Part shown: positions 19,820 through 29,047 of the stretch, piece by piece
Numbering within the stretch: position 1 is the first letter of the stretch
Layout of the letters: each line of letters starts with the position of its first letter
From: an uncultured Clostridia bacterium
Lineage (GTDB): Bacteria; Bacillota; Clostridia; Oscillospirales; Acutalibacteraceae
NCBI GenBank assembly: GCA_947598155.1
Contig: CANQFC010000003.1
Span: forward strand, 62,001 to 126,000
Direction of reading: 5' to 3'
DNA length: 64,000 bases
The notes under the pieces: model-generated
What the model saw: the letters and a program-made list of their open reading frames with translations, nothing else
Databases searched by the model: none
Told to the model about the DNA's origin: nothing
Made by a program: the position numbers and the translations under genes

Positions 19820-19917
19820 GTTTTGGCAAAGCCCTGTGTTCGACTGTTCCGACGGATTTACACGGTTGATACGACGTACTTACGCTCTTTGGCGGTATTG
19901 TCTCGGCATTTCACCGC

Positions 19918-21273
19918 TCATATGTCATTTCTCTTCAAACAGGCAACCGTCTCAACATGTTTCGTTCTCGGGAACATATCAACGGGAGTAACCTCTGTTG
20001 CTTCATAACCGAGCGTTTTCAGCACCGCGCAGTCCCTGCTTTGCGTTGAAACGTCGCAGGAAATGTACACTATACGTTCGGGGCGCATCTGCGCAACGCA
20101 CTCAAGCACATCACTGCCGCACCCTTTTCTCGGCGGGTCAAGTAAAACAACGTCGGGCTTAATGTTTTTATCTCTGAGCATTTTTACGGCGGCGAAAGCG
20201 TCCGCGCAATAAAATTCGCAGTTTTTTATGCCGTTTCGCTCGGCGTTTTTCTCGGCGTCCTTGACGGCTTCGGGTATTATCTCCACTCCTATAACTTTTT
20301 TTGCCTTATTTGCCATTGAAAGTCCTATAACTCCGGCCCCGCAGTAAAGGTCTATCACCGTTTCTTTGCCGGTAAGAGCGGCATATTCCGCGGCCTTTTT
20401 GTATAAAAGCTCCGCTCCGTCGTGATTTACCTGATAAAACGACAGCGGAGAAAGCTCGACTTTCACGCCGCAAAGCGTATCGGTAATTTTCTCACTGCCC
20501 CAAAGAATTTTAACTTTTTCGCCTAATATTACGTTGGTATTTCGGCTGTTTATATTTAACGCTATGCTCTTAACTCCCTTAACCGCCGACAATTCGGATA
20601 TAAGCAGGTCTTTATTCGGCAAATCTTCACCGCCCGCGACAAGGCAAACCATTATTTCGCCTGAGGCAAAGCCTTTGCGGATGTAAATATGGCGCAAAAA
20701 CCCCTCGCACGTTTCACAATTCCATACGGAAACATGATTTTCCATAATCCATTTTCTTATGATTTTCGTTATTTCCGCAAACTCCGCGGGCTGTAAAAGG
20801 CAGTCCTCTGCGTCAATTATTCTGTGCGAACGGTTGGCATAAAATCCTATTTCAACAGAATTTTGCGTTCTGCCGACGGGATATTCCGCTTTATTTCTGT
20901 AACGCCCGGCGTTTGACGTGACAATATCCCTTACGGGAATGTCAATATGCGCAATACGCAAAAAGGCGTCTTTCACCCTGTTCATTTTTATACGCTTTTC
21001 GGATTCATAATCAATATGTCTGTAAACGCATCCGCCGCACTGACTGAAATATTTGCAGTCAACCTCCGTTCTGTCCTTGGAAGGGGTAATAATCTCTTTA
21101 ATCTTACCGATGGCGTACGTCTTTTTGACCTTTATTATGTGCGCCGTTAGTTCATCACCGACTGCCGCGCCCGGCACAAAAACCGTCTGCCCGTTAAATC
21201 TTCCGACTCCGCTCCCCTGCGAGGAAACCGCGTCAATATGAAGTTTTATATCCTGATTTTTCAAAAGTGGCAT
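19918..21273 (-). CDS. rlmD: 23S rRNA (uracil-5-)-methyltransferase, RlmD/TrmA family
   Basis: A 451-residue RNA m5U methyltransferase. An N-terminal TRAM domain (about 1-60: GSGVGRFNGQTVFVPGAAVGDEL) is followed by a 4Fe-4S site, CKYFSQCGGC (about 73-82) with a further Cys downstream, and a SAM domain with DLYCGAGVIGLSMA (about 308). Catalytic motifs are LLDPPRKGC (about 388) and the later ISCDVSTQSRD. It methylates U1939 in 23S rRNA in E. coli; Firmicute relatives (RlmCD) can do U747 as well. It is the last gene of a three-gene unit and overlaps the cyclase gene by one base. Confidence 0.92.
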   Translation of the reverse strand: MPLLKNQDIKLHIDAVSSQGSGVGRFNGQTVFVPGAAVGDELTAHIIKVKKTYAIGKIKEIITPSKDRTEVDCKYFSQCGGCVYRHIDYESEKRIKMNRVKDAFLRIAHIDIPVRDIVTSNAGRYRNKAEYPVGRTQNSVEIGFYANRSHRIIDAEDCLLQPAEFAEITKIIRKWIMENHVSVWNCETCEGFLRHIYIRKGFASGEIMVCLVAGGEDLPNKDLLISELSAVKGVKSIALNINSRNTNVILGEKVKILWGSEKITDTLCGVKVELSPLSFYQVNHDGAELLYKKAAEYAALTGKETVIDLYCGAGVIGLSMANKAKKVIGVEIIPEAVKDAEKNAERNGIKNCEFYCADAFAAVKMLRDKNIKPDVVLLDPPRKGCGSDVLECVAQMRPERIVYISCDVSTQSRDCAVLKTLGYEATEVTPVDMFPRTKHVETVACLKRNDI

Positions 21274-21881
21274 CAGTGCTTATCTCCGCTCCAAAAAATG
21301 TAATCCGACACTAACAGCGCTCTGCACGGAGCGGCCTCCGCCCCGTTAATTTTAAGGGGTGGCGCTATAAGAAAATAATCGCCTTCCTGAACGCCTTTTA
21401 AATCAAGCCCCTCAAGCACAGCAATATTATCCATCAAAAGCGACCTGTGCGTGCGCCCGTTTGACTCTGCCGCCTCAATGGACGACGCGTCTGTTCCTAC
21501 CAAATAACAGCCGATAACCGCCAGCTCGGTTGCCGCGGTTTCATGCAAAAACGCCTTGCCGTTTGATTTAATAAGTATCCTTTTTGTATTTCTCGGGAAA
21601 TACCGCTCAACTATTGCGCCTGTGATTATGCCCTCAGGCACTTCAATTACAACGCACGGACCGATAAAAGATGTGGGGTCAACAGAGGAAATGTCGCCGC
21701 CGTCATCGAGAAAATGGAGGGGAGCGTCAATATGAGTCCCGTTGTGCAGGCACATTGAAATTTCGCTTAAATTATAGTCCGCGCCCTTGTTCATATCGGC
21801 AATTTGATTGATTTTCGGCTCGGGGTCACCGGGGTAAACTTCAGAGCTTAAAATGTCCTTTGAAATGTCAAAAATCTTCAT
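21273..21881 (-). CDS. Cyclase family protein (kynurenine formamidase-like)
   Basis: A metal-dependent hydrolase-like protein of 202 residues. The motif HNGTHIDAPLHF (about 54-65) is the metal-binding HGTHxDxPxH of this family, with a further possible ligand in the AESNGRTHRSLL region. Relatives open N-formylkynurenine or cyclise other amides, but many members have unknown substrates and no tryptophan-degradation genes are here. The start at 21881 has GAGGAGG upstream and overlaps the end of rlmA by 14 bp. Confidence 0.85.
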   Translation of the reverse strand: MKIFDISKDILSSEVYPGDPEPKINQIADMNKGADYNLSEISMCLHNGTHIDAPLHFLDDGGDISSVDPTSFIGPCVVIEVPEGIITGAIVERYFPRNTKRILIKSNGKAFLHETAATELAVIGCYLVGTDASSIEAAESNGRTHRSLLMDNIAVLEGLDLKGVQEGDYFLIAPPLKINGAEAAPCRALLVSDYIFWSGDKH

Positions 21882-22746
21882 AAGTTTCCGCCTCCTCTTT
21901 TCTGTACACCAAAAAATCAAACTGAATTTCAGTTTTTATTGCGCCTGTTCCGCGGATTTTTTCAACCGCGGAAAGTTCCGTTTTGTAATAATACGGCGTC
22001 ATTTTGAAAAGGTCAACCGCCTCTTCGCCCGAAACATTGATTTCCCCGCGGACAGAATGTCTGCCCTCAAAGCGAAATCCTTTGTACGCCGTGTCTTTTT
22101 TTTCGTTTTCATAGGGCTTGTCGTAAACTGCCTCTTTAAGTCCCATTAAGTGGCGGGCCGCCGGTACGGCGTAAATTAAGTAACCGCCTTTTTTTAAAAT
22201 TCTGTAAAATTCGCTTTCCGCCATAGGCGAAAAGACCGAAACGGCAACATCGGCGCTGTTTTTCCTTATTGGAATGTCAAATACGCTGGCGACGGCAAAA
22301 GAGACGCCTTTGTACTTCCCCGAAGCGGCCTTTACCGCGTCTTTGGATATATCAACGCCGTACAACTTATATTTAATTTTCAGTTTGTCAAGATATTCGC
22401 AAAGTCTGCCGTCGTAATATCCCTCTCCGCAGCCGCAGTCAACTATTGTGTTTTCCCGGCAGGAGTTTAAGCAATTCGCGGTAAGTTCGTTCAATTTATC
22501 CGAAAAAATATCGTATTTACCGCTTTCAAGGAATCGGCGGCGGCTTATTATCATTTCACGGCTGTCCCCTGGGGCTGACGAATGGCGGCGGTTGGGCATA
22601 AGCAAATTTACATACCCCTGCCGCGCTTTGTCAAAGGAATGGCCGTTTGGGCAAATATAACCGTTACCCTCAAGCCGCAGACTTTCACGGCATTTGGGAC
22701 AGCAAAACGAACACATACTTTTCACCCTGAAAACTTGAATATCCAT
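21868..22746 (-). CDS. rlmA: 23S rRNA (guanine-N1)-methyltransferase, RlmA family
   Basis: A 292-residue methylase. The N-terminal zinc ribbon CCPKCRESL...CPNGHSFD (about 14-40) is followed by the RlmA-specific GYVNLLMPNRRHSSAPGDSREMI and a SAM-binding IVDCGCGEGYYDGRL (about 101-115). SPMAESEFYRILKKGGYLI follows later. Members methylate G745 (Gram-negative) or G748 (Gram-positive) in 23S rRNA and can affect macrolide sensitivity. An internal ATG at about 22716 directly before the zinc ribbon is an alternative start. Confidence 0.9.
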   Translation of the reverse strand: MDIQVFRVKSMCSFCCPKCRESLRLEGNGYICPNGHSFDKARQGYVNLLMPNRRHSSAPGDSREMIISRRRFLESGKYDIFSDKLNELTANCLNSCRENTIVDCGCGEGYYDGRLCEYLDKLKIKYKLYGVDISKDAVKAASGKYKGVSFAVASVFDIPIRKNSADVAVSVFSPMAESEFYRILKKGGYLIYAVPAARHLMGLKEAVYDKPYENEKKDTAYKGFRFEGRHSVRGEINVSGEEAVDLFKMTPYYYKTELSAVEKIRGTGAIKTEIQFDFLVYRKEEAETYEDF

Positions 22747-22798
22747 ATTTGAGGGGCGTCAAGGCTTTTAGCCTTAAACCGCCCCGTTCTGCAAATAT

Positions 22799-25207
22799 TT
22801 ATTTTGCAACGATATTTACAAGCTTACCCTTAACGTAAATTTCTTTTACAATATTTTTGCCGTTTAATTCCTCGGAAATCTTCGCGTCGCTCTTCGCCAA
22901 AGCTATCGCGTCCTCGTTTGTTATTTCAACGGGAACGTTAAGCCTTGCGCGGATTTTGCCGTTGATTTGAACAACGATTTCAATTGAGTCGTCAACGCAT
23001 TTTGTCTCGTCAAAGCTCGGCCAAACGCCGTCGCTCGCCAGCATTTTACCGAAACCTGTTTCAGACCACATTTCCTCCGCGATATGCGGCGCAAACGGGC
23101 TTACAAGCAAAACAAACGTTTTAAGTTCGGCTCTGTTTATGCTGCCTTTATCGTAAACCGCGTTAAGGAGCGTCATAAGGGCGGCGATTGCCGTGTTGAA
23201 TTTCATATTTTCAATATCTTCGCTGACCTTTTTAACTGTTTTATGCATTAAAGACGAAAGCTCTTTTGAATACTCGTCGCCGTCGGTGAGCATTTCTTTA
23301 AGATTCCAAATTCGGTCTATAAATCTCTTACAGCCCCTAACGCTTGACTCGCTCCACGGCGCGGCCTGCTCGTAATCGCCCATAAACAAAACATAGGTGC
23401 GCAAAACGTCGGCTCCGTAAACGTCGACTACCTCATTCGGGTCAATTACATTTCCCCTTGATTTACTCATCTTAACGCCGTCGGGCCCTAAAATAAGACC
23501 CTGCGCAGTTCTCTTTAAGTACGGTTCTTTAAAAGGCACTGCGCCTATGTCGTAAAGAAATCTGTGCCAAAATCTTGAGTAAATAAGATGGCGTGTAACG
23601 TGTTCCATACCGCCGTTGTACCAATCAACGGGGCCCCAATATTTGAGCTTTTCCTCGCTCGCGATTGCTTTATCGTTGTGCGGGTCAATGTACCTTAAAA
23701 AATACCACGAGGAACCCGCCCACTGAGGCATTGTATCAGTTTCACGCTTGGCGTCTCCGCCGCATTTCGGGCATTTGCAGTTAACAAACGAATCAATTTT
23801 GGCAAGAGGACTTTCGCCGTCCTGACCGGGTTCAAAATTTTCAACCTCCGGCAGCTTTAACGGCAGCTCCTCATAAGGTACGGCAACCATTCCGCATTTT
23901 GGGCAGTGAACTATCGGTATAGGCTCGCCCCAATAGCGCTGGCGGTTAAACGCCCAGTCCTTCATCTTATACTGAACGCCGCCCTCGCCTATGCCTTTTT
24001 CGGAAAGGTAATCTATCATCTTGGCTATTGAATCCTTTTTGTTCGTCATACCGTTAAGGAATCCCGAATTGACCATTTCGCCGTCGCCGGTATACGCCTC
24101 AACTGAAATATCGCCGCCCTTAATGACCTCAATAATATCAATGCCGAATTTCTTGGCAAAATCATAGTCGCGCTGGTCGTGCGCGGGAACAGCCATAATA
24201 GCCCCCGTGCCGTAGCCCATCATAACGTAATCCGAAATATATATCGGTATATCCTTGCCGTTTACGGGATTTTTAGCGGTAAAGCCCTGAAGTTTTACGC
24301 CCGTCTTATCCTTGACAAGCTGTGTGCGCTCAAATTCGGTTTTCTTCGCGCACTCTGCCCTGTAAGCGTTTACCTCGTCCATATTGCCGATAATATCCGC
24401 ATACTTATCTATCATCGGGTGCTCCGGCGCCATAACCATAAACGTTACCCCGAAAAGGGTGTCGGGACGCGTAGTGTAGATTTTAAAGCTCTCATCAACT
24501 TCATTTACCGAGAACGTGACAAAAGCGCCTCTTGACTTGCCTATCCAATTTTCCTGCTGAAGTTTAATGTTGGGGAGGTAATCTACATCGTTAAGCCCCT
24601 CAAGGAGCTTGTCGGCATATTCGGTAATGCGAAGATACCAAACGTCTTTTGACCTCTGAACAATATCGCTGTGGCAAATGTCGCATTTGCCGCCCTGCGA
24701 ATCCTCATTTGAAAGAACGACCTTGCACGACGGGCAGTAGTTAACAAGCGTTTTGTCGCGGAACGCGAGCCCGTTTTCAAACATTTTAAGGAAAATCCAC
24801 TGCGTCCATTTGTAATAGTCCTCCTGAGTAGTGTCTATTACTCTCGTCCAATCGAATGAAAAACCGACCTTTTTGAGCTGGGACGTAAACTTTTTGATAT
24901 TCATATCCGTAACCTTTCTCGGATGAATACCTGTTTTTATGGCATAGTTTTCCGTCGGCAGACCGTAAGCGTCAAATCCTATGGGAAAAAGTACGTTATA
25001 ACCCTCAAGCCGCCTTTTCCTCGAAACGACTTCAAGGCCGGAATAAGCCTTGATATGCCCTACGTGCATACCTGCGCCGCTGGGATACGGAAACTCAACG
25101 AGAGCATAGAACTTTTTCTTATCGGAATTGTCCTGAGCGTGGAATACGCCTGATTCCTCCCATTTTTCCTGCCATTTTTGTTCAACATTTTTGAAATCGT
25201 AATTCAT
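22799..25207 (-). CDS. leuS: Leucyl-tRNA synthetase
   Basis: Class I synthetase, 802 residues. The HIGH signature is in FPYPSGAGMHVGHIKAYSG (about 39-57), an editing domain (CP1) with TTRPDTLFGVTFMV lies near 220, zinc-type cysteine pairs are visible (CPSCK...CDIC), and KMSKSRGNV is near 575. It is the final gene of a long leftward operon (ftsY to leuS). No T-box is possible in the 17-bp gap to rsfS. Confidence 0.97.
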   Translation of the reverse strand: MNYDFKNVEQKWQEKWEESGVFHAQDNSDKKKFYALVEFPYPSGAGMHVGHIKAYSGLEVVSRKRRLEGYNVLFPIGFDAYGLPTENYAIKTGIHPRKVTDMNIKKFTSQLKKVGFSFDWTRVIDTTQEDYYKWTQWIFLKMFENGLAFRDKTLVNYCPSCKVVLSNEDSQGGKCDICHSDIVQRSKDVWYLRITEYADKLLEGLNDVDYLPNIKLQQENWIGKSRGAFVTFSVNEVDESFKIYTTRPDTLFGVTFMVMAPEHPMIDKYADIIGNMDEVNAYRAECAKKTEFERTQLVKDKTGVKLQGFTAKNPVNGKDIPIYISDYVMMGYGTGAIMAVPAHDQRDYDFAKKFGIDIIEVIKGGDISVEAYTGDGEMVNSGFLNGMTNKKDSIAKMIDYLSEKGIGEGGVQYKMKDWAFNRQRYWGEPIPIVHCPKCGMVAVPYEELPLKLPEVENFEPGQDGESPLAKIDSFVNCKCPKCGGDAKRETDTMPQWAGSSWYFLRYIDPHNDKAIASEEKLKYWGPVDWYNGGMEHVTRHLIYSRFWHRFLYDIGAVPFKEPYLKRTAQGLILGPDGVKMSKSRGNVIDPNEVVDVYGADVLRTYVLFMGDYEQAAPWSESSVRGCKRFIDRIWNLKEMLTDGDEYSKELSSLMHKTVKKVSEDIENMKFNTAIAALMTLLNAVYDKGSINRAELKTFVLLVSPFAPHIAEEMWSETGFGKMLASDGVWPSFDETKCVDDSIEIVVQINGKIRARLNVPVEITNEDAIALAKSDAKISEELNGKNIVKEIYVKGKLVNIVAK

Positions 25208-25224
25208 TGTATTACCCTCTTTTG

Positions 25225-25578
25225 CTATTCGGAAATAATATTGCTTAGTTCAATTTCTTTTGCGTCCGCCCAAAGGTGTTCAAGGTTAAACAGCTCTCTT
25301 TGGTCAGGCGTAAAAATGTGGACTATTATTGTGCCGTAGTCAAGAAGAATCCAGCCCGTGGTTCTCCCCTCAACGCTTTTAGGCTCTGCCCCAAGCTTTT
25401 TTATTGCCTCCTCAACCTCGTCGGCAAGCGAGCGGATATGCGTGCCCGACGTACCCGTCGCAATTATAAAATAATCCGCAACAACCGTAAGGTCGGTAAT
25501 TTCAAGCGCTTTAATATCGGCGGCCTTTTTACTGTCAAGAATTTTGACAATATTTTGCATAAGCTCCTGTCTTTCCAT
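25225..25578 (-). CDS. rsfS: Ribosomal silencing factor RsfS
   Basis: A 117-residue protein that binds uL14 and blocks joining of ribosomal subunits under starvation. The DUF143 fold is seen as KALEITDLTVVADYFIIATGTSGTH (about 22-46) and EGRTTGWILLDYGTIIVHIFTPDQREL, ending LEHLWADAKEI. The start is ATGGAAAGACAG at 25578, directly after the yqeK stop. It has the standard genome position between yqeK and leuS. Confidence 0.95.
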   Translation of the reverse strand: MERQELMQNIVKILDSKKAADIKALEITDLTVVADYFIIATGTSGTHIRSLADEVEEAIKKLGAEPKSVEGRTTGWILLDYGTIIVHIFTPDQRELFNLEHLWADAKEIELSNIISE

Positions 25579-25579
25579 T

Positions 25580-26161
25580 TTATTCTTCCATCCTTTCCGC
25601 AAGATAATTGTAAGCTTTTACCGTGTCAATATGAATAGGTCTGTTTTTTTGCGCGTTGCTCTCTATTGTGAACGAAAGACCCCTAAGCGCGGCTTTGTCA
25701 AGGCTGGTTTCAGCGGTTTCCCTTACCTCGCTCACATCGGGATAATCTCTGTCTTCGCTCGTAAGATCGGCAACGTAAATTATTTTTTCAAGCAAGCTCA
25801 TATTTTCCCTGCCCGTCGTGTGGTAACGCACAGCCGAAAGTATTTCTCCGTCGGCAACGCCCAGAACCGTCCGCAAATAGACCTCGCCGGCAACGGCGTG
25901 AAGCGTAACGGTAATTTTTCTTTCAAGCTCAGATAATTTGTATTTGCCGTCGCCGTCTATGAGCTTTAACATATTTTCGGGCGGTTCATAACGCATTATA
26001 TCGTGAATCAGCCCCGCAGTATATGCCTTTTCTGCGTCTGCGCCAAATTTTTCGGCTAAGCGCTTTGCCTGCTCCGCAACGCAAATTGAATGGTACAGCC
26101 GTGACGGAGTCAGCCTCTTTTTAAGTATTTCCAAAAATTCACCGTTTCTTTCCGTATCCAT
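25580..26161 (-). CDS. yqeK: HD-domain YqeK-type nucleotide hydrolase (Ap4A)
   Basis: A 193-residue HD hydrolase. The motif H...HD is seen in SRLYHSICVAEQAKRLAEKFG and TAGLIHDIMRYEP (about 49-62), with later metal ligands in LHAVAGEVYL and VRYHTTGR. The Firmicute YqeK splits Ap4A symmetrically to ADP. The start at 26161 has GGAGAG 11 bp upstream and overlaps the end of nadD by 23 bp; 26188 is a less likely alternative. Confidence 0.9.
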   Translation of the reverse strand: MDTERNGEFLEILKKRLTPSRLYHSICVAEQAKRLAEKFGADAEKAYTAGLIHDIMRYEPPENMLKLIDGDGKYKLSELERKITVTLHAVAGEVYLRTVLGVADGEILSAVRYHTTGRENMSLLEKIIYVADLTSEDRDYPDVSEVRETAETSLDKAALRGLSFTIESNAQKNRPIHIDTVKAYNYLAERMEE

Positions 26162-26768
26162 AAAGCTTTCGGCTCTCCATATATTCAATTATTTCAGGCT
26201 CAATTAACCCGTAAACACTTCTCCCTTCGGAAATTAAATTTCGGATTTCGCTTGAGCTTACCTCAAACGCGTCCATCGGAGAAATGTGAATATTCTTTGC
26301 GTCAAGCTCTTTAATGTAAATTCCCAAATTGCTGAACGCGTAAGAACGAAGTGCGTTTATAGTGTCTTGATTTTCGCGCACGGCAACGCAGACGGTGCAT
26401 TTTTCCAAAAGCTCCCTGTGCTTATACCATTTGTGGAACATCAAAAACATATCCGACCCGATTATAAGGTAAATTTGCGCATCGGGGTATTGTTTCCGTA
26501 TTTCGTCGACCGTAAAAATTGTGTAGCTGTCGCTTTCCCTGTCCATTTCAACAGAACTGATTTCATATACGGACCCCTTGAACGCCAAACGGCACATATT
26601 GAGCCTGTCTTTATTGTCCGCAAGGTCGTCGCAGCGCTTGTGTGTCGGTTTTTTGTTGGGAATTATCAGCACCTTGTCAAGAGAGAGCTCTTTCGCCATT
26701 TTTTCAACCATTCGCGTGTGCCCCTTGTGAGGGGGATTAAACGTACCGCCAAAAATACCGATTTTCAC
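26139..26768 (-). CDS. nadD: Nicotinate-nucleotide adenylyltransferase
   Basis: Makes deamido-NAD from nicotinate mononucleotide and ATP. The nucleotidyltransferase motif GIFGGTFNPPHKGH is at residues 4-17 and the second motif SSSEIRNLISEGRSV near 171. The 209 residues are normal for NadD. It overlaps yhbY by 4 bp. Confidence 0.95.
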   Translation of the reverse strand: MKIGIFGGTFNPPHKGHTRMVEKMAKELSLDKVLIIPNKKPTHKRCDDLADNKDRLNMCRLAFKGSVYEISSVEMDRESDSYTIFTVDEIRKQYPDAQIYLIIGSDMFLMFHKWYKHRELLEKCTVCVAVRENQDTINALRSYAFSNLGIYIKELDAKNIHISPMDAFEVSSSEIRNLISEGRSVYGLIEPEIIEYMESRKLYGYGKKR

Positions 26769-27067
26769 TGTCTTTTCGCCTTCTTTTCACCCTCGTGAAG
26801 TTTCGGGTTGTATCTGTATAAAATCATAACTCCGCCTATGACTCCTACGACCTGCGAATTTGTGGCGTTTGCCAGCTTTTCAGCCGTTTCTCTGGGAGTG
26901 CTCGGGCAGGTATCCCTTAAAACCTTTAATTTAATAAGCTCCCGCGCGGTCAACGCGTCGTCGGTCTGTTTGATGAGCGTATCGGAAATTCCTCCCTTTC
27001 CCACCTGAAAAACAGCCTCAAGCGAATTTGCCCGCGCCCTTAGGCTTGCTCTTTCCTTGCTTGTCAT
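26765..27067 (-). CDS. yhbY: YhbY/CRM-domain ribosome assembly RNA-binding protein
   Basis: A 100-residue CRM domain protein, probably acting in 50S assembly. FQVGKGGISDTLIKQTDDALTARELIKLKVL and the GxxG-type loop GVIGGVMILYRYN are visible. The start at 27067 has AAAGGAG at ideal spacing; the longer frame to 27106 does not. Confidence 0.93.
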   Translation of the reverse strand: MTSKERASLRARANSLEAVFQVGKGGISDTLIKQTDDALTARELIKLKVLRDTCPSTPRETAEKLANATNSQVVGVIGGVMILYRYNPKLHEGEKKAKRQ

Positions 27068-27098
27068 AGATGCTCCTTTAATATATTCCTTCAAAAAT

Positions 27099-27692
27099 TT
27101 ATTCACCCAAATATTTAGGCAATTCCTCCGCTAATTTGCGCAGAGCCTTGCCCCTATGGCTTATCTTATCCTTTTCCTCGGGAGAAAATTCCGCGAACGC
27201 CCTGCCGTCAACGTAAAAAAGCGGGTCGTAGCCGAATCCGTTGCTCCCTTTTTCCTCAAATCCGATAACTCCGCGGCATTCGCCCCTGACGGTAAACCTT
27301 CTGCCGTCAGGAAACACACAGCAAACGCAGGACACGTATTTCGCCGTTCTGTCAGAGGGCTTTACGTTTTTAAGACATTCAAGTAACTTATCGTTATTTT
27401 TTTTGTCGTTGCCGTGGCCGCCTGCAAACCTTGCGGAATACACCCCCGGCGCGCCGTCCAAAGCGTCAACGGCAAGCCCCGAATCGTCCGCTATACAGGG
27501 CATACCGCTCTCTCTGCATCCCGATTCCGCCTTCAATTCTGCGTTTTCTTCAAATGTAGCGCCGGTTTCCTCAACGTCTGTCAGGTCAATTCCGGCCTCG
27601 TCCGCGGTAAGAGCGTTTATTCCGAGCGGCTTTAATATTCTCTCAAGTTCGTTCCTCTTTTTTATATTATGAGTGGCGATTAAAAAATCCAA
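27099..27692 (-). CDS. rdgB: XTP/dITP diphosphatase (RdgB/HAM1 family)
   Basis: Removes non-canonical purine triphosphates from the nucleotide pool. FLIATHNIKKRNELERIL opens the protein, the metal-binding region is CIADDSGLAVDALDGAPGVYSARFAG (about 58-84), and GFGYDPLFYVDGRAFAEFSPEEKDKISHRGKA ends it. I use the TTG at 27692, which has AGAGGGG upstream; the ATG at 27722 lies within the end of ftsY and adds residues not typical of the family. It overlaps ftsY by 26 bp. Confidence 0.92.
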   Translation of the reverse strand: MDFLIATHNIKKRNELERILKPLGINALTADEAGIDLTDVEETGATFEENAELKAESGCRESGMPCIADDSGLAVDALDGAPGVYSARFAGGHGNDKKNNDKLLECLKNVKPSDRTAKYVSCVCCVFPDGRRFTVRGECRGVIGFEEKGSNGFGYDPLFYVDGRAFAEFSPEEKDKISHRGKALRKLAEELPKYLGE

Positions 27693-28920
27693 AGAAACCC
27701 CTCTTTTCTTTCTTTTTGTCATTTTCGCTTTCTTCGCCGTCTGTATTTTCTTCCGCTTTTTCGTCCGCTTGCTCTATTTTTTCCGTGTCGCTCACCGACG
27801 GCTCTGCGCCTTCGGTATCTTCGGTATCTTCGGTATCTTCGGCAAGTTCTTCTACTGCCGTTTCTTCAGTCGCCTCAGAGTCCGGCAGTATTTCGCCGAG
27901 CATAGCCGAAACGGCCTCGTCAATCTCGGCTAAATCGTCATATGCGCTGTGAATATGCTCCGTGGGAGTAATATTGTCAAGCAGAGAGCCTTCCTCATCT
28001 TCTTTGTAATCAATTTTATCGAAAAGCCCGTCTGCGAAAGCTGTCGGGTTAAACGGCTGTAAATCGTCAATCTGCTCGCCGACGCCTATAAACTTGACCG
28101 GTATTCCAAGCTCGTTTTTGATTGCAAGAACAACGCCGCCCCTTGCTGTGCCGTCGAGCTTTGTCAACACAATACCCGTAATTTCGGCAACATTCTGAAA
28201 TTCACGCGCCTGATTTACCGCGTTCTGACCCGTTGTGGCGTCAAGCACAAGCAAAACCTCACGGTCGGAATAGGGCAGTTCACGGTCAATAACCCTGTAA
28301 ATCTTGTTAAGCTCGTCCATAAGATTTTTCTTGTTGTGGAGCCTGCCGGCCGTATCTATAATAATTATTTCCGAATCTCTTGCCTTTGCGGCGTTTATTG
28401 TGTCGAACACAACTGCGGCGGGGTCTGCGCCCTCCTTATGCTTAATAATATCAACGCCTGCGCGGTCAGCCCAAATCTGAAGCTGGTCAATGGCGGCCGC
28501 GCGGAACGTATCTGCGGCGCCCATAATAACCTTTTTGCCCTGAGCTTTATACATTGCCGCCATTTTGCCTATGGTCGTTGTTTTGCCGACGCCGTTTACG
28601 CCGATGACAAGAATGATTGACGGAACGGTAATAAGCCCCATATCCTCGCCTCCGTAAAGCATTTCGGATATGATTTCTTTCATTTTTGCGCGTATTTCGT
28701 TTGTGCTTTTAATTTTGCCTTTTGCCGTTTCCTGTTTCAGCTTTTCCGTTATTTCAACGGCGGTTTTTACGCCGACGTCGCCCATAACGAGTATTTCCTC
28801 AAGCTCCGTGTAAAGGTCGTCGTTAATTTCGTCAAAGCTGTCGAGCATATCGTCGATAGCCCCCGCCATTTTATTGCGGGTTTTTGAAAGGCCGAAATTT
28901 ATTTTTTTGAAAATTCCCAT
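27667..28920 (-). CDS. ftsY: Signal recognition particle receptor FtsY with C-terminal acidic tail
   Basis: SRP receptor GTPase that docks ribosome-nascent chain complexes at the membrane. The N domain (1-95) and G domain are complete: VIGVNGVGKTTTIGK (about 105-119), DTFRAAAIDQL, IDTAGRLHNK, TKLDGTARGG and GVGEQIDDLQPF (about 282-293). The usual acidic A region precedes the N domain in E. coli; here the protein begins almost directly with the N domain and instead has about 110 residues after it. That tail is rich in Glu/Asp with a TED repeat (three 9-bp DNA repeats at about 27813-27841) and ends KKKEKRGFFGFFNRHS, a basic-aromatic patch. It is the first gene of the ftsY-leuS operon. Confidence 0.95.
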   Translation of the reverse strand: MGIFKKINFGLSKTRNKMAGAIDDMLDSFDEINDDLYTELEEILVMGDVGVKTAVEITEKLKQETAKGKIKSTNEIRAKMKEIISEMLYGGEDMGLITVPSIILVIGVNGVGKTTTIGKMAAMYKAQGKKVIMGAADTFRAAAIDQLQIWADRAGVDIIKHKEGADPAAVVFDTINAAKARDSEIIIIDTAGRLHNKKNLMDELNKIYRVIDRELPYSDREVLLVLDATTGQNAVNQAREFQNVAEITGIVLTKLDGTARGGVVLAIKNELGIPVKFIGVGEQIDDLQPFNPTAFADGLFDKIDYKEDEEGSLLDNITPTEHIHSAYDDLAEIDEAVSAMLGEILPDSEATEETAVEELAEDTEDTEDTEGAEPSVSDTEKIEQADEKAEENTDGEESENDKKKEKRGFFGFFNRHS

Positions 28921-29047
28921 AGTGATAAATCCTTTCGAGAATTGTTGTATTTAATATATATCTGCAAATTTTAGGCCGCGTTGCATTCAATAAGTGGCTT
29001 GATAGGTCATCGTATTTAATTTATGCGGCGAAATCGGTTCTGAAAAA

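Noticed and set aside
27813..27841. Tandem 9-bp repeats as a CRISPR or minisatellite
   Set aside because: They are in-frame TED codons in the acidic tail of FtsY, too short and without spacers.
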